Below are positions 51,911-61,322 of a stretch of 64,000 nucleotides of DNA, piece by piece. The position numbers and the translations under genes are program-made. The notes below the pieces were generated by a model. That model saw only the letters and a list, made by a program, of their open reading frames with translations, had not been told where the DNA came from and searched no databases. The DNA comes from Leucobacter sp. wl10 (lineage in GTDB: Bacteria; Actinomycetota; Actinomycetes; Actinomycetales; Microbacteriaceae): the NCBI RefSeq assembly GCF_003569785.1, contig NZ_KZ983989.1:186001-250000 (forward strand), written 5' to 3'. The first letter of the stretch is position 1. The number at the start of each line of letters is the position of its first letter.

Positions 51911-54900
51911 TTACGCGATGACGATGATCAGGTCGCCGGCTTCGAGGGCGCGGGTGCCGGTGAATACGATGCGCTCCACCGTGCCCGACACGGGGGCGGT
52001 GATGGCGGCTTCCATCTTCATGGCCTCGATCGTGGCGATCGGCTGGCCGGCCTCGACGGTCTCGCCGGCCGCGGTCTTGACGGTGACGGTGCCCGAGAAG
52101 GGCGCGGCGATGTGGCCGGGCAGGGTTCGATCGGCCTTCTCGGCGACCGGGGCGGCGACCTCCACGGAGTCGTCCTTCACGAAGACCTGCCGCAGCTGGC
52201 CGTTGACGCGCACCATGACGGTGCGCACGCCCTTGTCATCGGCCTCGCCGATGGCTTCGAGGCCGATGTAGAGGCGCACGCCGCGGGCGAGGTCGATGGC
52301 GTGCTCGGCGCCGGCTTCGAGGCCGTAGAGGTAGTCGGGGGTGTCGAGCACGGAGAGGTCGCCGAACTGCTCGCGCGCCGCCTCGAACTGGCGCGTCGGC
52401 TGCGGGAAGAGCAGGCGGTTCAGCGTCCGGCGGCGCTCCTCGCTCGTGCCGCCGAGCAGCTGGGAATCCTCATCGCTGATCGGTGCGACCTCGATGCTCG
52501 GGGTGCGGCCCTGGAGCACTCTCGTGCGGAACGGCTCGGGCCAGCCGCCGGGGATCTCGCCGAGCTCGCCCGCGAGGAACCCGACCACGGAGTCGGGGAT
52601 GTCGTAGTTCTGCGGGTGCGCCTCGAAGTCGGCGGGGTCGGCGTCGACCGCGGCCAGGTGCAGCGCGAGATCTCCGACGACCTTCGAGGAGGGTGTCACC
52701 TTCGGGATGCGGCCGAGGATGCGGTCGGCCGCGGCGTACATGTCCTCGATCTTCTCGAAGTTCTCGGCGAGGCCCAGCGCGATCGCCTGCTGGCGCAGGT
52801 TGGAGAGCTGCCCGCCCGGGATCTCGTGCGTGTAGACGCGCCCCGTGGGCGAGGGCAGCCCCGACTCGAACGGCCGGTACAGGGTGCGCACCGCGTCCCA
52901 GTACGGCTCGAGCGCGAACACCGCATCCGCGTCGAGGCCGGTGTCGCGGTCGGTGTTCGCGAGCCCCGCCACCAGCGCCGAGAGCGAGGGCTGGCTCGTG
53001 GTGCCCGACATCGGCGCCGACGCCGCGTCCACCGCGTCGACCCCCGCGGCACTGGCCGCGAGCAGGGTCGCGAGCTGGCCGCCCGGCGTGTCGTGGGTGT
53101 GCAGGTGCACGGGCAGCTCGAAGCGCTCGCGCAGCGCGGTGACGAGCTTCGCGGCCGCGGCCGGGCGCAGCAGGCCCGCCATGTCCTTGATCGCGAGCAC
53201 GTGCGCGCCCGCCCCCACGATCTGGTCGGCGAGACGCAGGTAGTAGTCGAGGGTGTACTTGTCCTCGGCCGGGCTCAGCAGGTTGCCGGTGTAGGCCATC
53301 GCGACCTCCGCGACCGCCGTTCCCGTCTCCCGCACGGCGTCGATCGCGACGCGCATCTGGTGCACGTCGTTGAGGGCGTCGAAGATGCGGAACACGTCCA
53401 CGCCGGTCTCGGCCGCCTCCCGCACGAACGTCTGCGCGACCTGCGCCGGGTAGGGGGTGTAGCCGACCGTGTTCTGACCGCGGAGCAGCATCTGGATCGG
53501 CACGTTGGGCAGCGCCTCGCGCAGGGCGGCGAGCCGCTCCCAGGGGTCCTCGCCCAGGAAGCGCAGCGCGACGTCGTAGGTCGCGCCGCCCCACGCCTCG
53601 ACCGACCACAGCTGCGGCGTCAACCGCGCCACGTACGGCGCCACCCGCACGAGGTCCCTCGTGCGCACGCGGGTCGCCAGCAGCGACTGGTGCGCGTCGC
53701 GGAACGTGGTCTCGGTGACCGCGAGCGCGGTCTGCTCGCGCAGGCTCCGGGCGTAGCCCTCCGGCCCCAGTTCGAGCAGCCTCTGCCGGTACCCGTCGGG
53801 CGCGGGCTCGGCGAGATCGGCCTCGGGCAGCTTCACCGCCGGGTCGATGTGCCCGGGGCGCGCCCCGTTGGGCTGGTTCACGGTCACGTTCGCGACGTGC
53901 TGCAGCAGGCGCGTCGCGCGATCCTTGGGCTTGTTCATCTCGAGCAGCTCGGGCCGCTCCTCGATGAACGAGGTCGCGACATCCCCCACCTGGAACGCGG
54001 CGTCGGCGAGCACGGCCTGCAGGAACGGGATGTTCGTCGCGACGCCGCGGATCCGGAACTCGCCCAGCGCGCGCCGCGCGCGCACCACCGCGTCCTCGAA
54101 GCTGCGGCCGCGGCAGGTCAGCTTCGCCAGCATCGAGTCGAAGTGCGGGCTGATCTGCGCGCCGACGTTGATCGTGCCGCCGTCGATGCGCACCCCGCCG
54201 CCGCCCGGGGAGCGGTACGCCGTGATCCGGCCCAGGTCGGGGCGAAACCCGTTCGCCGGGTCCTCGGTCGTGATGCGGCACTGCAGCGCAGCCCCGCGCA
54301 GCCTAATGTCGTCCTGCTCCAGCTCCAGCTCCGCCAGCGTCTCGCCCGCCGCGATCCGCATCTGCGCCCGCACCAGATCCACGTCGGTGACCTCCTCGGT
54401 CACCGTGTGCTCCACCTGGATGCGGGGGTTCATCTCGATGAACACGTGCTGGCCGGCGCGCTCCCCCTCGGTGTCGAGCAGAAACTCGACCGTGCCCGCG
54501 TTCTCGTACCCGATCGACCTCGCGAACGCGATCGCGTCGCGGGTGAGTGCGTCCCGCTGCTCCTGCGTCAGGTTCGGGGCCGGCGCGATCTCGACCACCT
54601 TCTGGTGGCGGCGCTGCACCGAGCAGTCCCGCTCGAACAGGTGCACCGTCGCGCCCGCGCGATCCGCGAGCACCTGCACCTCGATGTGCCGCGGGCGCAG
54701 CACCGCCTGCTCGATGAACATCGTCGGATCGCCGAACGCCGACTCCGCCTCCCGCATCGCCGACTCCAGCGCCTCGCGCAGATCCTCCTCGCGCTCCACG
54801 CGCCGCATGCCGCGCCCGCCGCCGCCCGCGACCGCCTTCGCGAACACCGGGAACCCGATCTCCCGCGCCCCCGCGATCAGCGCGCCGACGTCCTCGGACG

Positions 54901-55309
54901 GCGGCGTCGACCGCAGCACCGGCACCCCGGCCGCGATCGCGTGCTCCTTCGCCGCGACCTTGTTGCCCGCCATCTCCAGCGCCGCACGACCCGGCCCGAC
55001 GAACCGGATCCCCGCCGCCTCCGCCGCCGCCGCCAGCTCCGGATTCTCCGACAAAAACCCATACCCCGGGTAGATCGCATCGGCACCCGACTCCACCGCC
55101 ACCCGCACGATCTCCGACACATCCAGGTACGCGCGCACCGGATGCCCGACCTCGCCGATCAGATACGCCTCATCCGCCTTCAACCGGTGCAGCGAATTGC
55201 GATCCTCGTACGGGAACACCGCCACCGTCGACGCCCCCAACTCGTGCGCCGCACGAAACGCCCGAATCGCGATCTCACCACGATTGGCAACCAGAACCTT
55301 CTTGAACAC
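51911..55309 (-). CDS. pyc: Pyruvate carboxylase
   Basis: Biotin enzyme making oxaloacetate from pyruvate and bicarbonate, an anaplerotic step. The 1132 residues have biotin carboxylase first (MFKKVLVANRGEIAIRAFRA; AKAVAGGGGRGMRRV; EMNPRIQVEHTVTEE). The carboxyltransferase barrel follows (WGGATYDVALRFLGEDPWER near 555; FRIFDALNDVHQM near 630; KDMAGLLRP near 715). The biotinyl domain ends the protein with EAMKMEAAI near 1095, Lys being biotinylated. GTG at 55309 has GAGGAG eight bases upstream. It is monocistronic and divergent from the ParA-like gene. Confidence 0.97.
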   Translation of the reverse strand: MFKKVLVANRGEIAIRAFRAAHELGASTVAVFPYEDRNSLHRLKADEAYLIGEVGHPVRAYLDVSEIVRVAVESGADAIYPGYGFLSENPELAAAAEAAGIRFVGPGRAALEMAGNKVAAKEHAIAAGVPVLRSTPPSEDVGALIAGAREIGFPVFAKAVAGGGGRGMRRVEREEDLREALESAMREAESAFGDPTMFIEQAVLRPRHIEVQVLADRAGATVHLFERDCSVQRRHQKVVEIAPAPNLTQEQRDALTRDAIAFARSIGYENAGTVEFLLDTEGERAGQHVFIEMNPRIQVEHTVTEEVTDVDLVRAQMRIAAGETLAELELEQDDIRLRGAALQCRITTEDPANGFRPDLGRITAYRSPGGGGVRIDGGTINVGAQISPHFDSMLAKLTCRGRSFEDAVVRARRALGEFRIRGVATNIPFLQAVLADAAFQVGDVATSFIEERPELLEMNKPKDRATRLLQHVANVTVNQPNGARPGHIDPAVKLPEADLAEPAPDGYRQRLLELGPEGYARSLREQTALAVTETTFRDAHQSLLATRVRTRDLVRVAPYVARLTPQLWSVEAWGGATYDVALRFLGEDPWERLAALREALPNVPIQMLLRGQNTVGYTPYPAQVAQTFVREAAETGVDVFRIFDALNDVHQMRVAIDAVRETGTAVAEVAMAYTGNLLSPAEDKYTLDYYLRLADQIVGAGAHVLAIKDMAGLLRPAAAAKLVTALRERFELPVHLHTHDTPGGQLATLLAASAAGVDAVDAASAPMSGTTSQPSLSALVAGLANTDRDTGLDADAVFALEPYWDAVRTLYRPFESGLPSPTGRVYTHEIPGGQLSNLRQQAIALGLAENFEKIEDMYAAADRILGRIPKVTPSSKVVGDLALHLAAVDADPADFEAHPQNYDIPDSVVGFLAGELGEIPGGWPEPFRTRVLQGRTPSIEVAPISDEDSQLLGGTSEERRRTLNRLLFPQPTRQFEAAREQFGDLSVLDTPDYLYGLEAGAEHAIDLARGVRLYIGLEAIGEADDKGVRTVMVRVNGQLRQVFVKDDSVEVAAPVAEKADRTLPGHIAAPFSGTVTVKTAAGETVEAGQPIATIEAMKMEAAITAPVSGTVERIVFTGTRALEAGDLIIVIA

Positions 55310-55506
55310 GCGGAACACTCCTCTGCAGTCAATCGTCAGCGGCTGCCCAGGCCGGAAATCGTTCGGTATCAAGATACATGCAAACCGTGCTCCGCGTCCG
55401 TGGGCCGGCGGAAAACCCGGCCCGCGGGGCGCCGGTTCGAGCGCGGCGAGCAGCTGCGGCGGAGAGCAGCTCGCACGGGACTGGAGGTTTCCCGGCTTGC
55501 ATCGAC

Positions 55507-55512
55507 TAAACT
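55507..55512 (+). promoter_or_regulatory. Putative -10 box giving a leaderless parA-like transcript
   Basis: TAAACT lies exactly six bases before the GTG at 55519, in the divergent region with pyc. No ribosome site precedes the start. Confidence 0.4.
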
Positions 55513-55518
55513 TGTCGC

Positions 55519-56328
55519 GTGCATGTATTGAGTGTGAGTTCCCTCAAGGGCGGTGTCGGCAAGACCACCGTGACGCTCGGCCTCGCCTCGGCCGCCTTCT
55601 CCCGCGGTCTTCGGACGCTTGTGGTCGATTTCGATCCCCAGTCGGATGTGTCGACCGGCCTCGCGGTCGACCCCGAGGGATTCGCGAACGTGGCCGATGT
55701 GCTCGACAGCCCGAAGGAGAAGACGGTGCGCTCGGCGATCGCGCGCAGCGGCTGGAACGATTACCACGAGGGCGGCACCATCGACCTGCTCGTGGGCAGC
55801 CCCTCCGCCATCAACTTCGACGGCCCGCACCCCTCCACCCGGGACATCTGGAAGCTCGAGGAGGCCCTCGCTGTGGTCGAGACCGAGTACGACCTCGTAC
55901 TCATCGACTGCGCCCCGTCGCTCAACGCGCTCACGCGCACGGCCTGGGCGGCGAGCGACCGTGTGCTCGTGGTCGCAGAGCCGAGCCTCTTCGCCGTCGC
56001 GGCGACCGACCGGGCGCTCCGCGCGATCGAGGAGATCCGCCGCGGCGTGAGCCCCCGGCTGCAGCCGCTCGGCATCCTGATCAATCGCACCCAGCCGCAG
56101 TCCATGGAGCACCAGTTCCGCATCCGCGAGCTGCGCGAGATGTTCGGCCCGCTGGTGCTGAACCCGCAGCTGCCCGAGCGCCCCTCGCTGCAGCAGGCGC
56201 AGGGCGCGGCCAAGCCGGTGCACATGTGGCCGGGCGAGGCCTCGCAGGAGATGGCCGCGAACTTCGACCTCGTGCTGGATCGCGTTCTCCGCTCGGCGGG
56301 CATGGACGCGGCGCGCGCAGCCAAGTAG
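55519..56328 (+). CDS. ParA/MinD-family ATPase
   Basis: The 269 residues have the deviant Walker A SSLKGGVGKTTVTLG at 7-21, the switch I DFDPQSDVSTGL near 40-51 and Walker B LVLIDCAPSLNAL near 130-142. It resembles ParA but no parB or parS follows, so it is more likely an orphan ATPase that positions another complex than the chromosome-segregation ParA beside rpmH. It converges with the MerR gene at 56373. The locus, next to MerR, FtsR and FHA genes, hints at a growth or division role. Confidence 0.9.
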   Translation: MHVLSVSSLKGGVGKTTVTLGLASAAFSRGLRTLVVDFDPQSDVSTGLAVDPEGFANVADVLDSPKEKTVRSAIARSGWNDYHEGGTIDLLVGSPSAINFDGPHPSTRDIWKLEEALAVVETEYDLVLIDCAPSLNALTRTAWAASDRVLVVAEPSLFAVAATDRALRAIEEIRRGVSPRLQPLGILINRTQPQSMEHQFRIRELREMFGPLVLNPQLPERPSLQQAQGAAKPVHMWPGEASQEMAANFDLVLDRVLRSAGMDAARAAK

Positions 56329-56372
56329 CAGCGCGGCGGCACCGCCTTCATCCTTCTCGCGGCGCGACCGCG

Positions 56373-56966
56373 TCAGGAGATCTTGCGACCCCGTCGCCGC
56401 ACCGCGAGCTCGTCGACGGCGTCCGGCTGCTCGCGGTGCTCGTCCATGTCGACGAGCGAGGTCTCGACCTCGCGCAGCACCTTGCCAACCGCGATGCCGA
56501 AGACGCCCTGGCCGCGGCTGACGAGGTCGATCACCTCGTCGTTCGAGGTGCAGAGGTAGACGCTGGCGCCGTCGCTCATGAGGGTGGTCCGGGACAGGTC
56601 GTGCACCCCGGCCTCGTGCAGCTGGGCGACGGCGGTGCGGATCTGCTGGAGGGAGATGCCGGTGTCGAGCAGACGCTTGACGAGCTTGAGCACGAGGATG
56701 TCGCGGAACCCGTAGAGGCGCTGCGATCCGGATCCCTTCGCCTCTCGAACGGTCGGCTCGACGAGCCCCGTGCGCGCCCAGTAGTCGAGCTGCCGGTAGC
56801 TGATCCCGGCTGCCCGGGCGGCGGTGGCGCCCTTGAAGCCGCCGTCCTGGTTGGGCCTCGGGAGTCCGTCGTCGAAGAGCAGCTCAGCATCGATCGAGAT
56901 CGGCTGAGCAGTCGGCGGCTGCGACGGAGAACCCGCATCGCCGGACGGCTGCTGGGTGTGCTCCAT
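56373..56966 (-). CDS. MerR-family transcriptional regulator
   Basis: The 197 residues have a Gln/Pro-rich start, then a MerR-type winged helix (ATAARAAGISYRQLDYWARTGLVEPT near 47-72; LYGFRDILVLKLVKRLLDTG) and a C-terminal effector region with LMSDGASVYLCTSNDEVIDLV. It corresponds to Rv1830/Cg1633, the second MerR of the garA/odhI locus, whose ligand is not established. ATG at 56966 has AAAGGA upstream. A 27-bp element shared with the ftsZ promoter lies 111 bases upstream (57078-57104), suggesting control by the FtsR-like protein next door. Confidence 0.93.
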   Translation of the reverse strand: MEHTQQPSGDAGSPSQPPTAQPISIDAELLFDDGLPRPNQDGGFKGATAARAAGISYRQLDYWARTGLVEPTVREAKGSGSQRLYGFRDILVLKLVKRLLDTGISLQQIRTAVAQLHEAGVHDLSRTTLMSDGASVYLCTSNDEVIDLVSRGQGVFGIAVGKVLREVETSLVDMDEHREQPDAVDELAVRRRGRKIS

Positions 56967-57077
56967 CGTGTTCCTTTCTCCGCGGCGCAGCGCATGCTGA
57001 ACGCCGAACTCCATCAACGCTACCCAGATGATCAGCCCCGTGCAACGACCGGTCGATATCAATTTCGGCGTGTCGAT

Positions 57078-57104
57078 CTCTAGTTGAACTTGAAGGTTGA
57101 GATC
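57078..57104 (-). promoter_or_regulatory. Candidate FtsR-type operator upstream of merR
   Basis: The plus strand core CTCTAGTTGAACTTGAAG (57078-57095) followed by GTTGAGATC matches the ftsZ element at 20 of 27 positions. GATCTC (57075-57080) and GAGATC (57099-57104) flank it as a perfect six-base dyad. It lies between the FtsR-like gene and the merR gene it would control. In both cases the element has the same orientation relative to the downstream gene. Confidence 0.6.
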
Positions 57105-57122
57105 ACGCCGATGTCGTCCGGA

Positions 57123-57800
57123 TCAGAGCCCGCCGAACCGCCTGCGCAACACGCCGGACCGCACCGTGTCGAGGTAGCCCGCGAGCTCGAGCGACTCCTC
57201 CGTGCTGGCCGGGGTTCCGTTCTTCACGCCGCGCGTCGACACGGCGTGCGAGATCAGCTCGGCCTCGCGCTCGGCCGCTACCCTCAGAGAGCGCAGATGC
57301 CGCGGCGTGATCCCCTGCTCCGCGAGTTTGAGGAGAGCGGTCAACTGCGCGACCGCATCGTGCGGGAACACCTCGGCGGCGGGCAGCAGGCCCGCCGCGA
57401 TGGCCTCCCCCAGGAAGCGCGCGCTCGCGCCCGTGGAGCGCCGCAGCTCCTCGCTGCTCAGGACGCGCTTCGGGGCGAGAATGCTCGACGCGCTGCGGGG
57501 TGCGGCGCCGGGGATCATCGGATCGCGCCCCGCGTCCATCTCCTCGAGCACCTCGGCGATCACCTTGAGCGGGAGATAGTGATCCCGCTGCAGCGTGAGG
57601 ACCAGTCGCAAACGCTCGATGTGCTCCTGCGAGAACTTGCGATACCCCGATTTGGTGCGCTCGGGGGTGACGAGCCCCTGCTCCTCGAGGAAGCGCAGCT
57701 TCGACGGGGTCAGGTCGGCGAAATCGTCCTGCAGCCGCGCGAGCACCTGGCCGATGCTCAGAAGGCCGGAAGTCTGCTGGCGGGCCTGCACGGCCGCCAT
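57123..57800 (-). CDS. ftsR: FtsR-like MerR-family regulator
   Basis: The 225 residues start with a MerR winged helix (LSIGQVLARLQDDFADLTPSKLR; FLEEQGLVTPERTKSGYRKFSQ; VLTLQRDHYLPLKVIAEVLEEM), the pattern of Rv1828/Cg1631. Cg1631 (FtsR) is a described activator of ftsZ in C. glutamicum, so a division role is likely. The remainder (about 90-225) is an alpha-helical effector region, with SSEELRRSTGASARFLGEAI. It follows the FHA gene with a one-base gap. The two candidate sites are upstream of ftsZ and of the next merR. Confidence 0.9.
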   Translation of the reverse strand: MAAVQARQQTSGLLSIGQVLARLQDDFADLTPSKLRFLEEQGLVTPERTKSGYRKFSQEHIERLRLVLTLQRDHYLPLKVIAEVLEEMDAGRDPMIPGAAPRSASSILAPKRVLSSEELRRSTGASARFLGEAIAAGLLPAAEVFPHDAVAQLTALLKLAEQGITPRHLRSLRVAAEREAELISHAVSTRGVKNGTPASTEESLELAGYLDTVRSGVLRRRFGGL

Positions 57801-57801
57801 G

Positions 57802-58278
57802 CTACGCGTCCTCGCCCAGATCGAAACGCGAGGCGAAGAAGGTGAAGCGGAACTTGCCGACCTGAACCTCGACGCCGTCCTCGAGCGCGACCTCGCCCTC
57901 GATGCGGGCGCCGTCGCAGAACGTTCCGTTGAGGGAGCCGAGGTCGACGACCGAGAACAGGGTGCCGCGACGGCGGAACTCCGCGTGCCTGCGCGACACG
58001 GTCACGTCGTCGAGGAAGATGTCCACCGCCGGATGCCGGCCCGCGACCGTGACGTCCTGATCCAGCAGGAAGCGCGCGCCGAGATCCGGGCCGCGGCGCA
58101 CGACGAGCAGCGCGGCACCCGAGGGCAGCGCCTCGACCGCCTCGCGCTCGTCGATGGTGAGGTCGGTCGCTCGCGTGCGGATCATGGCCCCGAGATCGTC
58201 CCGGAATTGCTGGGTGGAACGCACCTCCGGGTTGTCGGCGCGACGAGCATGATTCTCGGTGTTCACGTCATCACCCAT
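57802..58278 (-). CDS. GarA/OdhI-type FHA protein
   Basis: Regulates 2-oxoglutarate dehydrogenase and glutamate metabolism in relatives, being switched by Ser/Thr kinases such as PknB and PknG. The 158 residues have a flexible N-terminus then an FHA domain (about 70-150) with RGPDLGARFLLDQD, VAGRHPAVDIFLDDVTVSRRH and LGSLNGTF. In GarA the kinase site is ETTSVFRAD; here it is RSTQQFRDDL, so only the second Thr position is kept. A palindrome GGGCCGTACGGCCC (58300-58313) lies in its leader. A one-base gap precedes the FtsR-like gene. Confidence 0.93.
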   Translation of the reverse strand: MGDDVNTENHARRADNPEVRSTQQFRDDLGAMIRTRATDLTIDEREAVEALPSGAALLVVRRGPDLGARFLLDQDVTVAGRHPAVDIFLDDVTVSRRHAEFRRRGTLFSVVDLGSLNGTFCDGARIEGEVALEDGVEVQVGKFRFTFFASRFDLGEDA

Positions 58279-58299
58279 TCTTGACTCTCGAACGACGGC

Positions 58300-58313
58300 G
58301 GGCCGTACGGCCC
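58300..58313. promoter_or_regulatory. 14-bp perfect palindrome upstream of the FHA gene
   Basis: GGGCCGTACGGCCC is a perfect palindrome 22 bases upstream of the FHA ATG, just downstream of a -10-like TAGCGT on the minus strand. It could be a repressor site or an RNA hairpin; nothing else supports either. Confidence 0.3.
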
Positions 58314-58389
58314 AGTCCTTCTACGCTATCGCAGCGGCGGGCGGCGGCGCACCTCGAAGCGGCAAAATCGGAGCACCATCTTCGCGCCG

Positions 58390-59871
58390 TTACTCGTGCG
58401 CCTCGAGAAACGCGTAGACCTCGTTCGAGTCGACACCCGGAAACGTTCCGGTGGGCAGCGCCGCGAGCAGGCTCGTCGGCGTCGCCGCCTCAGGCCAGGA
58501 GGCCGCCTCCCACTTTCGGGTGAGGTCGCTCGAGGCCTCCCTGCAGCAGCGGTCGTCGGGGCAGAACGACTGCGAGCGGTGCGTCGTCTCGCGCCCTCGG
58601 AACCACTTCACATCCTCGAAACGCACCCCCACGCTCACCGAGTAGAGCCCCTCCTTCGCCTTCTCCACGCGGGAGGTGCACCAGTAGGTGCCGCCCGATG
58701 CCATATCGGTGTACTGATACCAGGGGTTGAAGCGATCCGGCTGCCCGAAGATCGTCCGCGCCGTCCAGTTGCGGCAGACCGTGGCCCCCTCGAGGTTGCC
58801 CAGCGCATCTGAGGGGAAGCGCACCCCGTCGTTCTCGTAGGCCTTGATGAGCGTTCCCGACTCGTGCGCCTTCATGAAGTGCACCTGCAGACCGAGGCGC
58901 TCCGTCGCGAGGTTGGTGAAGCGGTGCGCCGCCATCTCGTACGAGACGCCGAACGCGTCGCGCAGATCCTCCATCGAGATCTGCCGCTGCTTCCTCGCCT
59001 CCGCGAGCAGCTCCACCGCGGCCTCCTCCGGCAGCAGCACCGCGCCCGCGAGGTAGTTCGCCTCCACGCGCTGCCGCAGGAAATCGCCGTAGTTGCGAGG
59101 CTCCTCATGGCCGCAGACGAGGCTCGCGAGCGCGCGCAGGATCGGGGCCCGTGCGTCGCGCGAGGGCAGGTTGCTGCTGAGGTAGATGCGGCCGTTGCGG
59201 CGGTCGATCACCGAGCGCGTCGAGTGCGGCACATCCGACACGTAGTGCAGGCTGAATCCCAGTTTCTCGGCGACGTTCGAGATGGTCTGCTGCGACACCG
59301 GCCCCCCGCTGTAGCCGACGCTGTCGAGCAGCTGCTTCGCCGCGAGCTCGAGCTCGGAGAAGTAGTTTCCCGCGAGTCGCATCTCCCGGCGCAGCTCGGT
59401 GTTCGCGCGCCGCGCCTCCTCCGGGGTCGCGGCCCGCTCGCGATGCAGCCGCTCCACCTCCTGGTGCAGGCCGAGGATCGCGCGGAGCGTCTCATCGCCG
59501 GTCGCCTTCGAGACGCGGATCGGCTGAATGCCGAGCGAGCGGAACACCGGGCCGCGCTGGGCCCGTTCCACCGCGATCTCGAGCGCCGCTCGCTCGCTCG
59601 GCGCCTCGTCCATGAGCAGCTCGTCGACGGTGGAGTCGAGGGCGGCCGCGAGCGAGCGCAGCAGCGGCAGGCGGGGCTCGCGCTTGCCGTTCTCGATCGC
59701 CGAGAGCTGCGACGGCGCGCGATCCACGGCGACCGCCAGCTGCTCGAGGGTCAGCCCCAGTCGCGCGCGGCGCTCGCGCACACGGCGCCCGAGCGTCAGG
59801 GCATCGCCGCTCTCCCCCGGGGCGGGATCTGAGGGGCGGTTGCCGCCGATTTCGGACTCGAGAAGTGTCAT
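58390..59871 (-). CDS. ramB: RamB-type regulator of acetate and glyoxylate genes
   Basis: The 493 residues have an Xre helix-turn-helix (LGLTLEQLAVAVDRAPSQLSA near 38-58). A long middle region follows, with a ImmA/DUF955-like module (DVPHSTRSVIDRRNGRIYLS; RQRVEANYLAGAVLLPEEAAVELL). A Cys/Trp-rich C-terminal domain ends the protein (FNPWYQYTDMASGGTYWCTS; SFCPDDRCCREAS). RamB in C. glutamicum represses aceA/aceB and acetate activation. It is divergent from aceA, supporting that role. CACGAT lies six bases before ATG 59871 with TTGTCG 17 bases further, so it may be leaderless. Confidence 0.93.
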   Translation of the reverse strand: MTLLESEIGGNRPSDPAPGESGDALTLGRRVRERRARLGLTLEQLAVAVDRAPSQLSAIENGKREPRLPLLRSLAAALDSTVDELLMDEAPSERAALEIAVERAQRGPVFRSLGIQPIRVSKATGDETLRAILGLHQEVERLHRERAATPEEARRANTELRREMRLAGNYFSELELAAKQLLDSVGYSGGPVSQQTISNVAEKLGFSLHYVSDVPHSTRSVIDRRNGRIYLSSNLPSRDARAPILRALASLVCGHEEPRNYGDFLRQRVEANYLAGAVLLPEEAAVELLAEARKQRQISMEDLRDAFGVSYEMAAHRFTNLATERLGLQVHFMKAHESGTLIKAYENDGVRFPSDALGNLEGATVCRNWTARTIFGQPDRFNPWYQYTDMASGGTYWCTSRVEKAKEGLYSVSVGVRFEDVKWFRGRETTHRSQSFCPDDRCCREASSDLTRKWEAASWPEAATPTSLLAALPTGTFPGVDSNEVYAFLEAHE

Positions 59872-59918
59872 GCGCCCATCGTGCCAGAGACGGATTCTTC
59901 CGACAAGCAGAAAAAGCC

Positions 59919-59941
59919 GTGAATTTCACCACCCGTATACC
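59919..59941. promoter_or_regulatory. ramB-aceA intergenic: inverted repeat and aceA -10
   Basis: GTGAA-T-TTCAC (59919-59929) is a perfect inverted repeat with a one-base centre. TATACC (59936-59941), on the plus strand, is a fair -10 for aceA, so the repeat would lie in the -35/spacer region. A protein bound there could control aceA. No exact RamB consensus (A/G-TTTGCAAA) is visible. Confidence 0.35.
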
Positions 59942-60023
59942 CGTTTTCGGGGGGTGAGGCGCCTGCAAGATGGAACTACACCCGCAGGCACCGGCCTTCG
60001 GGGATCGAGACACAGGAGTCATC

Positions 60024-61322
60024 GTGACGAACGACGCAACGCAGAACACCGCCGCCGAGCAGCTCGCGTGGGACTGGGAGAACGACCCCCGCTGGGAGGG
60101 CGTCGCCCGGGACTACCGCGCGGAAGACGTCGTCCGCCTCCGCGGACGCGTGCAGGAGGAGCACACCCTCGCCCGCCGCGGCTCCGAGAAGCTTTGGACG
60201 CAGCTCACGTCGGAAGGACGCGAGGGCGGCTACACGAACGCCCTCGGCGCCCTCACCGGCAACCAGGCCGTGCAGCAGGTGAAGGCCGGGCTGCGCGCCG
60301 TCTACCTCTCCGGCTGGCAGGTCGCCGCCGACGCGAATCTCTCGGGTCACACCTACCCCGATCAATCGCTCTACCCCGCCAATTCAGTGCCGCAGGTGGT
60401 GCGTCGCATCAACAACGCCCTCCTGCGCGCCGACCAGATCGAGCACGCCGAGGGCATCCAGACCGTCGAGGACTGGCTCGTGCCGATCGTCGCCGACGCG
60501 GAAGCCGGTTTCGGCGGCCCGCTCAACGCGTACGAGCTCATGAAGTCGATGATCGCCGCCGGAGCCTCCGGTGTGCACTGGGAGGATCAGCTGGCCAGCG
60601 AGAAGAAGTGCGGCCACCTCGGCGGAAAGGTGCTGATCCCCACCCAGCAGCACATCCGCACGCTCAACGCCGCCCGCCTCGCGGCCGACGTCGCCGGGGT
60701 GCCGAGCGTGATCATCGCGCGCACCGACGCCGAGGCGGCCACGCTCATCACCTCGGACGTCGACGAGCGCGACCGCCCCTTCATCACCGGCGAGCGCACG
60801 GCCGAGGGCTTCTACAAGACGCGCAACGGGCTCGAGCCCTGCATCGCCCGCGCCAGGGCCTACGCCCCCTACTCCGACCTGATCTGGATGGAGACGGGCA
60901 CCCCCGATCTCGAGCTCGCGCGCAGCTTCGCGGAGGGCGTCAAGTCGGAGTTTCCCGACCAGATGCTCGCCTACAACTGCTCGCCCTCGTTCAACTGGAA
61001 GCAGCACCTCGACGACGCCACGATCGCGAAGTTCCAGCGGGAGCTGGGTGCGATGGGCTTCACCTTCCAGTTCATCACCCTCGCGGGCTTCCACGCCCTC
61101 AACTCGTCCATGTTCGACCTGGCGCACGGCTACGCCCGCGACGGCATGAAGGCCTACGTCGAGCTGCAGGAGCGCGAGTTCGCCGACGAGAGCCGCGGAT
61201 ACACCGCGACGAAGCACCAGCGCGAAGTGGGCACCGGCTACTTCGACGCCATCTCCACCGCGCTCAATCCCGACGCCTCGACGCTCGCGCTCGTGGGCTC
61301 GACCGAGGAAGGACAGTTCTGA
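60024..61322 (+). CDS. aceA: Isocitrate lyase
   Basis: Splits isocitrate to glyoxylate and succinate in the glyoxylate shunt. The 432 residues have the signature [18 protein letters not shown] near 193-210 with the catalytic Cys, [10 protein letters not shown] near 233, and [14 protein letters not shown] near 318-331. GTG at 60024 has CAGGAG five bases upstream; an in-frame ATG at 59970 adds 18 unlike residues. Its TGA overlaps the aceB ATG by one base, so the two are one operon, unlike the divergent pair in C. glutamicum. Confidence 0.97.
   Translation: MTNDATQNTAAEQLAWDWENDPRWEGVARDYRAEDVVRLRGRVQEEHTLARRGSEKLWTQLTSEGREGGYTNALGALTGNQAVQQVKAGLRAVYLSGWQVAADANLSGHTYPDQSLYPANSVPQVVRRINNALLRADQIEHAEGIQTVEDWLVPIVADAEAGFGGPLNAYELMKSMIAAGASGVHWEDQLASEKKCGHLGGKVLIPTQQHIRTLNAARLAADVAGVPSVIIARTDAEAATLITSDVDERDRPFITGERTAEGFYKTRNGLEPCIARARAYAPYSDLIWMETGTPDLELARSFAEGVKSEFPDQMLAYNCSPSFNWKQHLDDATIAKFQRELGAMGFTFQFITLAGFHALNSSMFDLAHGYARDGMKAYVELQEREFADESRGYTATKHQREVGTGYFDAISTALNPDASTLALVGSTEEGQF

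Noticed and set aside
52112-55531. A 1139-codon open frame on the plus strand opposite pyc
   Set aside because: It is the mirror reading of a high-GC gene and has no recognisable protein; pyc on the minus strand is complete. The same applies to other long antisense frames, such as 16-1134, 21586-23640 and 36063-37541.
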